This document shows positions 54,170-62,800 of a stretch of 64,000 nucleotides of DNA, piece after piece. The position numbers and the translations under genes are program-made. Source of the DNA: Pseudomonas sp. dw_612 (lineage in GTDB: Bacteria; Pseudomonadota; Gammaproteobacteria; Pseudomonadales; Pseudomonadaceae). Every line of letters begins with the position of its first letter. Position 1 is the first letter of the stretch. A model generated the notes under the pieces. That model was given only the letters and a program-made list of their open reading frames with translations, ran no database searches and was not told the DNA's origin. The DNA lies in NCBI RefSeq assembly GCF_018449725.1, contig NZ_JAAVVC010000025.1:47225-111224 (forward strand), in the 5' to 3' direction.

Positions 54170-54225
54170 TCTTCCCAGATAGCAAAGGCCCCTGCGCCTG
54201 CACCGGGGCGGCGAACCTGACTGAG

Positions 54226-55602
54226 ATGGCAATGACAAAACCACGTTCGAAAAAGGCTCTTTACATCGGCCTGCCGCTGGCCCTGGCGATCAGCGCCGGT
54301 GCAGGCTATGCAGCCTGGGATTACTGGTTCAAGGACAACCCCGGCTACCCGGTCAAGGTGATGAAGCAGGCCGAAGAACTGCACGAACGCATGCTGTCTT
54401 TCGACAGCCACGTCAGCCTGATGCAGAACTTCGGCACCCAGGGCAACGAGGCGGACAAGGATGGCAAAGGCCAGTTCGACCTGGTCAAGGCCAATCGCGG
54501 CCACCTCTCCGGCGCGGCCCTGACGATTTTCGGCTGGCCGGAAATCTGGAACGGCGCCAACGCACCGCACAAGCCCACCGACGGGTTTGTCGAAGAAGCG
54601 CGCAACCAGCAGGAGATCCGCTACAAGATCATCACCGGCATGGTCCGCGACTTCCCCAATCAGGTCGCCATCGCCTACACCCCCGACGATTTTCGGCGCC
54701 TGCACGGCGAAGGCAAGTTCGCGATTTTCATCAGCATGCTCAATGCCTACCCGCTGGGCCATGACCTGAGCCTGCTGGACCTGTGGACGGCGCGCGGCAT
54801 GCGCATGTTCGCGTTCAGCTACATTGGCAACAACGACTGGGCCGATTCCTCGCGGCCCCTGCCGTTTTTCAACGATTCGCCGGACGCCCTCGACGGCCTC
54901 TCCGACCTCGGCAAGCAAGCGGTGCATCGCTTGAATGATCTAGGGGTGATCATCGACGTTTCGCAGATGTCGACCAAGGCTCTGGAGCAAGTGGCGCAAC
55001 TGAGCCGCACCCCGCTGGTGGCCTCGCACTCCGCGCCACGGGCCATGGTGGATATCCCGCGCAACCTCAGCGACAAAGAACTGCAACTGATCAAGAACAG
55101 CGGCGGCGTGGTGCAGATCGTCGGCTTCTCCCAGTACCTCAAACCGCTGTCGCAGCCGACCCAGGACAAGCTCAACGCACTGCGCCAGCGCTTCGACCTG
55201 CCGCCTCTGCCAAACCTCGCGATGGCGCTGATGCCGGGCGACCCGATCATCTCCGCCTGGTCCGAGCAGAAGTTCGGCCAGTACGCCAGCGGCCTCTACG
55301 CCATCCTCGAAGAAGAACCCAAGGCCAGCCTCAAGGACCTCGGGGACGCCATCGAATACACCGTGCGCAAAATCGGTATCGACCACGTCGGCATCAGCTC
55401 CGACTTCAACGAAGGCGGCGGCGTCAAAGGTTGGGAGAACGTGAGCGAAATCCGCAACGTCACCGCCGAACTGCTGTCGCGCGGTTACTCCGAGGCGGAC
55501 ATCGCCAAGCTCTGGGGTGGCAACTTCCTGCGGGTCTGGGATCAGGTGCAGAAAGCCGCCAAACCCGCGTTGATTTCGCAGCAGGACAAGAGCAAACCAT
55601 GA
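54226..55602 (+). CDS. pvdM: PvdM, periplasmic dipeptidase-like protein of pyoverdine maturation
   Basis: The protein has 458 residues. An N-terminal membrane/signal segment (ALYIGLPLALAISAGAGYAA) places it in the periplasm. The rest is a renal-dipeptidase-like amidohydrolase: LSFDSHVSLMQ replaces the DxHxD start of true dipeptidases, VASHSAPRAM holds the His pair, and IDHVGISSDFNEGG holds the terminal Asp. The change of the second Asp in the first motif suggests altered metal binding. It is needed for pyoverdine maturation in P. aeruginosa, with an unclear reaction. A second ATG at 54232 is possible. pvdN overlaps its stop by ATGA. Confidence 0.92.
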   Translation: MAMTKPRSKKALYIGLPLALAISAGAGYAAWDYWFKDNPGYPVKVMKQAEELHERMLSFDSHVSLMQNFGTQGNEADKDGKGQFDLVKANRGHLSGAALTIFGWPEIWNGANAPHKPTDGFVEEARNQQEIRYKIITGMVRDFPNQVAIAYTPDDFRRLHGEGKFAIFISMLNAYPLGHDLSLLDLWTARGMRMFAFSYIGNNDWADSSRPLPFFNDSPDALDGLSDLGKQAVHRLNDLGVIIDVSQMSTKALEQVAQLSRTPLVASHSAPRAMVDIPRNLSDKELQLIKNSGGVVQIVGFSQYLKPLSQPTQDKLNALRQRFDLPPLPNLAMALMPGDPIISAWSEQKFGQYASGLYAILEEEPKASLKDLGDAIEYTVRKIGIDHVGISSDFNEGGGVKGWENVSEIRNVTAELLSRGYSEADIAKLWGGNFLRVWDQVQKAAKPALISQQDKSKP

Positions 55603-56882
55603 GTGATCGTCGAACATTCCTGAAACAGGCCGGCATCCTCGCCGCCGGCCTGCCGCTGACGGCCGGCCTGCACACCGCCGCCAACGCCGCACCTGCGGCA
55701 TCGCTGTCCGGTGACAAATGGGCGCAACTGCGTCAACTGTTCGACCAGGATCCGGCCTACCTGCATTTCTCCAATTTCCTGATCACCTCGCACCCCAAAC
55801 CCGTGCGCGACGCCATCGAGATGCACCGCGCCGCCCTCGATAAAAACCCTGGCCTGGCGATGGATTGGGACCTGGGCGTGATTGAGCAGCGCGAAGAAGA
55901 CGTCCGCGTATGGGCCGGTCGGTACCTGCAAGCCGATGCCAAGCAGATTGCTCTCACCGGCAGCACCACCGAAGGCCTGGCGATGATCTACGGCGGCGTC
56001 CACGTGCGCCCGGACCAGGAAATCCTCACCACCGTCCACGAACACTACGCCACCCACACCATCCTCGACCTGCGCACCCAGCGCGACGGCACCCAGGTAC
56101 GCAAGCTCAGGTTGTTCAAGGACCCGCAGACGGTCACGAAGGAAGAAATCCTGACCGCCATCGACCAAGGCATCAAACCCGAAACCCGCCTGCTCGGCAT
56201 GACTTGGGTGCAGTCCGGCAGTGGCGTGAAAACCCCGATCGCGGAAATCGGCGCTCTGGTGGACAAACACAACCGCAACCGCAGCGATGAAGACCGGATC
56301 ATTTACCTGGTCGACGGCGTGCACGGTTTTGGCGTCGAGGACTTGAGTTTCCCGGCCATGAACTGTGACTTCTTTATCGCCGGCACCCACAAATGGATGT
56401 TCGGCCCGCGCGGCACCGGCATCGTTTGCAGCCGCAGCCAAGAGGTCAAATACGTCACGCCGATCATTCCGACCTTCTCCGAAGCCACGGCGTTTTCTAC
56501 GACCATGACCCCCGGTGGCTACCACTCGTTCGAACACCGCTGGGCACTGAACGAAGCCTTCAAATTGCATTTGCAACTGGGCAAGGCCGACGTCCAGGCG
56601 CGTATCCATGCGCTCAACAACTACATGAAGAAACGCCTGCAAGCCCACCCGCAGATCGAACTCGTCACGCCGCTGAGCCCCGAGCTGTCATCGGGCTTCA
56701 GCTTCTTCCGGGTCAAGGGCAAGAACGCCGACAAGATCGCCGCGTACCTGATGCAAAACAAAGTGGTCGCCGATGCGGTGGAGCGTGACGTCGGCCCGGT
56801 GGTCCGCACCGCACCGGGGCTGCTCAACACCGAGGCTGAAATCGACCGCTTCATGGCGTTGCTCGGCACACAGCTCGGCTAA
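55599..56882 (+). CDS. pvdN: PvdN, periplasmic PLP-dependent enzyme
   Basis: The protein has 427 residues with a Tat signal (SDRRTFLKQAGILAAGLPLT). The fold-type I PLP domain shows TGSTTEGLAMIYGG (phosphate cup), VDGVHGFGVED (Asp for the pyridine nitrogen) and FIAGTHKWMFGPRG with the PLP Lys. PvdN converts the side-chain glutamate of the pyoverdine chromophore to succinamide in the periplasm. Its ATG overlaps the pvdM stop. A REP pair then separates it from pvdO, though all three probably belong to one unit. Confidence 0.94.
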   Translation: MSDRRTFLKQAGILAAGLPLTAGLHTAANAAPAASLSGDKWAQLRQLFDQDPAYLHFSNFLITSHPKPVRDAIEMHRAALDKNPGLAMDWDLGVIEQREEDVRVWAGRYLQADAKQIALTGSTTEGLAMIYGGVHVRPDQEILTTVHEHYATHTILDLRTQRDGTQVRKLRLFKDPQTVTKEEILTAIDQGIKPETRLLGMTWVQSGSGVKTPIAEIGALVDKHNRNRSDEDRIIYLVDGVHGFGVEDLSFPAMNCDFFIAGTHKWMFGPRGTGIVCSRSQEVKYVTPIIPTFSEATAFSTTMTPGGYHSFEHRWALNEAFKLHLQLGKADVQARIHALNNYMKKRLQAHPQIELVTPLSPELSSGFSFFRVKGKNADKIAAYLMQNKVVADAVERDVGPVVRTAPGLLNTEAEIDRFMALLGTQLG

Positions 56883-56901
56883 GGATGCGACAACACAACC
56901 C

Positions 56902-56993
56902 CTGTGGGAGCGAGCTTGCTCGCGATGAGGCCGCCACATCCAACATCAATGTCGACTGCCAGTACGCCATCGCGAGCAAGCTCGCTCCCACAA
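56902..56993. repeat. REP inverted pair inside the pvdMN-pvdO gap
   Basis: Two inverted REP units lie between pvdN and pvdO. pvdO has no PvdS box of its own, so transcription must pass this hairpin or start elsewhere. Confidence 0.9.
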
Positions 56994-57057
56994 GGGCTCC
57001 ATCGACATTGGCTGCCACCAGCCCCACCCGACTCCTTTTACCTTTGTATCGAGAGAG

Positions 57058-57948
57058 ATGATGAACAGTGAGCCGCGTAGTTTTTCCGTGAAGACGCTCC
57101 CCGCACTGGCTTTCGCCGCCCTGGTTGCTTGCCTGCTGCCAGGCGTCGCGCAGGCCGCCGCGCCGACCCAGCCGGGCAAGGTGTTCAAGGACTGCAAGGA
57201 TTGTCCGGAGATGGTCGTGCTGCCCACCGGTACGTTCACCATGGGCACCCCGGAGGATGAAGTCGGGCGCGAGCCGGATGAAGGTCCGTTGCACCCGGTG
57301 ACGTTCGCCAAACCCCTGGCCATCAGCCGCTTCCAAGTGCTGGTCGGCGAATGGGACGCTTATCTGCGCGACACCGGTTACGTGATGCCCGACGGCGATA
57401 CCCGTCCGGGCCGCGAGTGCAAGGCTGGCGTGCCGCGCTACGAGCGCACGGCCAAGCATCCGGCGGTGTGCATGGACTTCGAGGAGGCCAACGCCTACGT
57501 GGCATGGCTGTCGAAAAAATCCGGCAAGACCTATCGGCTGGTCAGCGAATCCCTGCGCGAGTACGCCTCCCGCGCCGGCAGCACCGGGCCATTCCCCTTC
57601 CCGTTCGACGAAGGCAAGGAATACAGCATTGCCAAGCACGCCAACACCTATGGCGCGGCCGATGGCTACAACTTCACCGCGCCGGCCGGCAGTTTCCCGG
57701 CCAACGCCTTCGGCGTGTACGACATGCACGGCAACGTCTACGAGTGGACCGCCGATTGCTACAACGAGAACTACGTCGGCGCGCCAAGCGACGGCAGTGC
57801 CTGGCTGACGGGCGACTGCAAGGCCAAGCGCATTCGCGGCAATGACTGGGGCGAAGCGCCGGTGTTCTCCCGTTCGGGCAACCGCAACGCCACCTACGCC
57901 GATACCCGTGGCGACTGGCTGGGCTTTCGCGTCGCCCGGGATCTGTGA
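57058..57948 (+). CDS. pvdO: PvdO, FGE/sulfatase-modifying fold protein
   Basis: The protein has 296 residues with a signal peptide (ALAFAALVACLLPGVAQA). The FGE-sulfatase fold follows: MVVLPTGTFTMGTPEDE, AKPLAISRFQVLVGEWDAYL, AVCMDFEEANAYVAWLSKKS, GVYDMHGNVYEWTADCY and a C-terminal LGFRVARDL. In the periplasm PvdO takes part in the final oxidation of dihydropyoverdine to pyoverdine. Two ATGs (57058, 57061) are adjacent. A terminator hairpin lies shortly after the stop. Confidence 0.94.
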   Translation: MMNSEPRSFSVKTLPALAFAALVACLLPGVAQAAAPTQPGKVFKDCKDCPEMVVLPTGTFTMGTPEDEVGREPDEGPLHPVTFAKPLAISRFQVLVGEWDAYLRDTGYVMPDGDTRPGRECKAGVPRYERTAKHPAVCMDFEEANAYVAWLSKKSGKTYRLVSESLREYASRAGSTGPFPFPFDEGKEYSIAKHANTYGAADGYNFTAPAGSFPANAFGVYDMHGNVYEWTADCYNENYVGAPSDGSAWLTGDCKAKRIRGNDWGEAPVFSRSGNRNATYADTRGDWLGFRVARDL

Positions 57949-57979
57949 GGCGCCCACCTCCCGTCGCATGACCGGCAAC

Positions 57980-58023
57980 AAACCCGTGAGCGGCTAAATC
58001 GTCGCCCACGGGTTTCGTCTTTT
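57980..58023 (+). terminator. rho-independent terminator of pvdO overlapping the pvdE promoter
   Basis: AAACCCGTG (57980-57988) and CACGGGTTT (58007-58015) form a perfect 9-base stem with an 18-base loop, followed by CGTCTTTT. The loop and 3' arm contain the whole spacer of the pvdE PvdS box. Confidence 0.7.
57995..58018 (+). promoter_or_regulatory. PvdS box of pvdE
   Basis: TAAAT and CGT are separated by exactly 16 bases, 61 bases before the pvdE start. The box lies inside the pvdO terminator hairpin. Confidence 0.8.
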
Positions 58024-58078
58024 AAGCAGCCAAACTCTTGAACCTTTGCCCTTAGCGGCACTTGAAGCGGAAACTTCC

Positions 58079-59737
58079 ATGACCTCAAAATCCCGCGGAG
58101 CCTTCAGTGAAGTCCTCGGCCTGCTCAGGCCTTTCCGGGTCATCGTTGCGGTGTCGATCATGCTCGGCATGCTCGGCGGCCTCAGCATCACCGCGTTGCT
58201 GGCGACCATCAACGACGCGTTGAACGCCGCCGGCACCCCGTCCACCCAAGTGTTGCTCACCTTTATCGGCCTGTGCGCGGTGGCGTTGCTGACGTCGATT
58301 CTGTCGGACATCGGCACCAACCATGTCGGGCAGCACATCATTGCCGGGCTGCGTAAATCCCTGGGGGAAAAAGTCCTGCTGGCACCGATCGAACAGATCG
58401 AACGCTTCCGCAGTTATCGACTGATTCCAGTGCTGACCCACGACGTCGACACCGTCAGCGATTTCGCGTTTTCTTTCGCGCCGCTAGCCATCGCTTTCAC
58501 CGTCACCCTCGGTTGCCTGAGCTACCTGGCCTACCTGTCGCTGCCGATGTTTGCCCTGCTGATGGTAGCCCTGGTGATCGGAACCGCGCTGCAATACGTG
58601 GCTCGATCCAAGGGCATCAAGGGTTTCCAGGCCGCGCGCGAAGCCGAGGATGAACTGCAAAAACACTACAGCGCAATTGCCGCCGGCGCCAAGGAACTGC
58701 GCATCCATCGTCCGCGCCGCCAACGCATGTTCAGCCAACGCATCGAAGGCACTGCCGATTTCATCTGCAACACCCACATCCGTGCGGTCAACACGTTCGT
58801 GGTGGCCAAGACCCTGGGCTCGATGCTGTTTTTCGTGGTGATCGGCCTGGCGCTGGCCCTGCAATCGCTGTGGCTGGACAACGATAAAGCGGTGCTCAGC
58901 GGCTTCGTGCTGGTGCTGCTGTACATGAAAGGCCCGATGGAATACCTGATCACCACCCTGCCGGTGGTCAGCCGCGCCAACATTGCCTTCAAGCGCATCG
59001 CCGACCTCGCGGAACAGTTTTCCTCGCCGGAACCGCACCTGCTGCTCAGCGACAAAGACGCGCCGAAACCGGTGGTCGAACACCTGGAATTGCGCGACGT
59101 GCATTTCGCCTTTCCGGCGGTGGACGGCAGCAAGCCGTTTGCCCTCGGCCCGGTCAACCTGTCCATCGCCCAGGGCGAGATCGTGTTTATCGTCGGCGAG
59201 AACGGCGGCGGCAAGACCACACTGATCAAGCTGCTGCTGGGGCTGTACGCGCCACAGGGCGGGGAAATCATCCTCAACGGCAAACCGGTGTTGGCGCACA
59301 ACCGCGACGATTATCGCCAGTTGTTCACCACGATTTTTGCCGACTACTACCTGTTCGACGAATTGGTGCAAGGCGAGCAGAACGTTCCCGAAGACGCCAA
59401 CCGTTACCTGGAGCGCCTGGAAATCTCGCACAAGGTCAGCATCCGCGATGGCGCGTTCAGCACCACAGATCTGTCCACCGGCCAACGCAAGCGTCTGGCC
59501 CTGTTGAACGCCTGGCTCGAAGAACGCCCGGTGCTGGTGTTCGACGAATGGGCGGCGGACCAGGACCCGGCGTTCCGGCGGATTTTCTACACCGAGCTGT
59601 TGCCGGAACTCAAATACCTGGGCAAGACCATCATCGTGATTTCCCACGACGACCGTTACTTCGATGTCGCCGACCAATTGGTGCGGATGGAGGGCGGACG
59701 GGTGGTCGCGCAGAAGCAGTCGTTGACGGCGGTCTGA
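58079..59737 (+). CDS. pvdE: PvdE, pyoverdine precursor ABC exporter
   Basis: The protein has 552 residues (PvdE of P. aeruginosa has 549). Six membrane helices occupy the first 320 residues (VIVAVSIMLGMLGGLSITAL; LGSMLFFVVIGLALALQSLW). The ATPase has Walker A (VGENGGGKTTLIK), the signature LSTGQRKRLALLNA and Walker B (PVLVFDEWAADQD), where the usual Glu is Trp-preceded as in cyclic-peptide exporters. PvdE carries the acylated ferribactin from the cytoplasm to the periplasm, where PvdM, N, O and P act. A PvdS box lies 61 bases upstream. The ATG at 58079 is used; no ATG lies earlier in the frame. Confidence 0.94.
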   Translation: MTSKSRGAFSEVLGLLRPFRVIVAVSIMLGMLGGLSITALLATINDALNAAGTPSTQVLLTFIGLCAVALLTSILSDIGTNHVGQHIIAGLRKSLGEKVLLAPIEQIERFRSYRLIPVLTHDVDTVSDFAFSFAPLAIAFTVTLGCLSYLAYLSLPMFALLMVALVIGTALQYVARSKGIKGFQAAREAEDELQKHYSAIAAGAKELRIHRPRRQRMFSQRIEGTADFICNTHIRAVNTFVVAKTLGSMLFFVVIGLALALQSLWLDNDKAVLSGFVLVLLYMKGPMEYLITTLPVVSRANIAFKRIADLAEQFSSPEPHLLLSDKDAPKPVVEHLELRDVHFAFPAVDGSKPFALGPVNLSIAQGEIVFIVGENGGGKTTLIKLLLGLYAPQGGEIILNGKPVLAHNRDDYRQLFTTIFADYYLFDELVQGEQNVPEDANRYLERLEISHKVSIRDGAFSTTDLSTGQRKRLALLNAWLEERPVLVFDEWAADQDPAFRRIFYTELLPELKYLGKTIIVISHDDRYFDVADQLVRMEGGRVVAQKQSLTAV

Positions 59738-59873
59738 TCACGTTCTCTGCCCATGCCTGTCAACCCGCCGCAGCCCCCGCTGCTGCGGCCGTTACCACTG
59801 AATGTTTACCCGTGTGGGCGCGATGTCCGGCCAAGCCGTCAGCGCCCGTGCGGTCGCCGACGACGAGAGACCG

Positions 59874-62800
59874 ATGAACGACATGATCGATGATGATTTA
59901 CTGGCGCTGCTGCTGGCCGATGCCGGTGATCAACCCCAAGGCATCTCCGCCCGCACGCAGAACACCCCGGCGCCACTCTCTTTCGCCCAGCAACGCTTGT
60001 GGTTTGTGCAGCAACTGGCACCGGACAATTGCGCTTATAACCTGCCACGGGTGATGCGCATCACTGGCGCATTGCAGGCGCAGCGTCTGGAAATCGCGCT
60101 GAACCGTGTGCTTGATCGCCACGACATCCTGCGCACGGCGTTCCGCGAGATCGACGGTGTGGCGATGCAGGTGGTCGATGCTCAGGCGCGGCTCGTGCTC
60201 GGCCAGGAAGACCTGTGCGCACTCGCCGACGACGAGCGCGCCCGACAAATTGCGCAGCGCATCGAGTCCCAGGCGGGCATGCCGTTCGACCTGCGCCAGG
60301 CGCCGTTGATGCGCGCGACCGTGCTCAAGGTCGGCGCCGACGAACACCTGCTGCTGATGAACATGCACCACATCGTTTCCGATGCCTGGTCCAACGCGAT
60401 CCTGATGCAGGACCTCAACCGTGCCTTCGCCCAGGCCAGCGACACAGGCGCCCCGCCGCTGCCACGTCCGCCGATTCAATACGCCGACTACGCCGCCTGG
60501 CAACGCGATGACTACCTGCACAGCGCGACGTGCGCCGACAGCGCCGACTACTGGCAAAACTACTTGGGCACACCGTTGCCGACCCTGGATTTGCCGGTGG
60601 ACTTCCCGCGCAGTGCGCAACAGCGCCACTTGGCCGGCAAGCATGAATTCGAACTGCCGGCGTCACTGTCGACGAGCCTCAACCGCTTCTGCCAGCAACA
60701 GGGCCTGACGCCGTTCGTGGTCGCGCTCGGCGCCTGGCAACTGTTGCTGAGCCGCTACAGCGGTCAACGGGACTTTACCGTGGGCGTACCGAATGCCACG
60801 CGCAATCGCAGTGAAACCCAAGGGCTGGTCGGCTTCTTTGTCAGCAGCCAGGTGTACCGCGTGCGCCTCGACCCGATGCTGTCCTGCAGCGATTTCCTGC
60901 AACGCCTGCGCCGTGAATCCCTGGCGGCGCTGGACCATGCGGATTACCCGCTGGAGTTGAGTTTCGATGCCCTGCACTTGCAGGCCAGCGCGCAAGCCAA
61001 TCCGCTGTTCCAGGTGCTGTTCAACTGGCGCACCGACAGCGGTGAGCCTGCTTCTATCGATCTGGATGGGTTGGCGCTGGAGTTTCTTGACGCGGGCTCG
61101 GGTCAGGCTAAATTCGAGGTGTCGCTGGATGTCGCGTACTCGCAACATGGCATTGTCGCGAGCCTGGAATACAGCCGCGATCTCTACAGCCCCGAGACCA
61201 TCGAGCGCCTGGCGCGGCATTGGCAAAACCTGCTGCAAGGTATCGTTGAGGATTGTTCTCAGCGGATCGGCGAATTGCCGCTGCTCGACAGCGGAGAGCA
61301 AAGCGTTTTGTTGCAGGATTGGCATCGCGTGGTCGAGCATTCCGCGCAAGCGCCGTGCGTGCAGCAGCGGATTGCCGCTCAAGCGGAACAAACGCCGGAT
61401 GCCGTCGCGCTGATTGTCGGCGAACACAGCTTGACCTACGCGCAACTGGACGCCCGCGCCAATCAGCTCGCGCACAAACTGATCGAAGCGGGTGTCGGCC
61501 CGGATCGGCTGGTGGGCATTGCGGTCGAGCGCAGCGTGGAAATGAATGTCGGCTTGCTGGCGATTCTCAAGGCGGGCGGTGCTTATGTGCCACTGGACCC
61601 GGCGTATCCCGAGGATCGCCTGGCCTACATGATCGAGGACAGCGGTCTTGAACTGCTGCTGACTCAGTCTCATCTGCAAGCACGACTGCCTATTCCGGCG
61701 GGGCTCAACACCTTGTTGCTGGATCAGCCATCAGAGTGGCTGGCGGCGTATCCACAGACTTGCCCAACGGTGGCGCTGAGCGGCGAACATCTGGCTTACG
61801 TGATCTACACCTCCGGCTCCACAGGCAAGCCGAAAGGCGTGATGGTTCGCCACTCCGCCCTGTGCAATTTTGTGGAAAGCATGGTTCATCAGCCGGGCCT
61901 GAATGCGCAGGACCGCATGCTGTCGCTGACCACGTTCTCGTTCGATATTTTCGGCCTGGAGATCTACGGCCCGCTGCTGGCCGGCGCCCGCGTGGTGCTG
62001 ACCGGCAAGGACGTGCACCAAGACCCGCAAGCCGTGCTCGAACTGATCGAGCGTCATGGCGTGAGCGTGTTGCAAGCCACGCCATCGACCTGGCGCATGT
62101 TGCTCGACCACGAACAGGCCTCGATCCTGACCGGCCGTACTTTCCTGTGTGGTGGTGAAGCGCTGCCGCAGGAACTGGCCGAGCGCATGCTCGCGCTGTC
62201 GCCAAAAGTCTGGAACCTCTACGGCCCGACCGAGACCACAATCTGGTCGGCACTGCACCCATTGACGCCCGAGAACGCTAAGCCCTACCTCGGCAAGCCC
62301 ATCGACAACACCGCGCTGTACATCCTCGGCAGTGACCTGGAACTCAACCCGATCGGCGCGCCGGGCGAACTGCTGATCGGTGGCGACGGCCTGGCGCGCG
62401 GTTACTTCGAGCGTCCATCGTTGACCGCCGAACGCTTCGTGCCGGACCCGTTTTCGTTCAGCGGCGAACGCTTGTACCGCACCGGCGACCTGACCCGTTA
62501 TCGCGCCGAGGGCGTGATCGAGTACATCGGCCGGATCGACCATCAAGTGAAAATCCGTGGCTTTCGCATCGAACTCGGCGAGATCGAAGCGCGGCTGCTG
62601 GCCCTCGACAGCGTGCGTGAAACCGTGGTGGTGGCGCAGGACGGCCCGACCGGTCCACAACTGGTGGGCTACGTGGTGACGGCGGCAACCTGTGAAGATG
62701 AAGCCGCGTTGCGCGCCGAACTCAAGGCCTGCCTCAAGGCCGAGTTGCCGGAGTACATGGTGCCCGCGCACCTGTTGTTCCTCACGCAATTGCCCCTGAC

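Noticed and set aside
59769..59791. GC-rich hairpin between pvdE and the NRPS as a terminator.
   Set aside because: No T-run follows the stem, and the NRPS has no PvdS box of its own, so continued transcription from pvdE is more likely.
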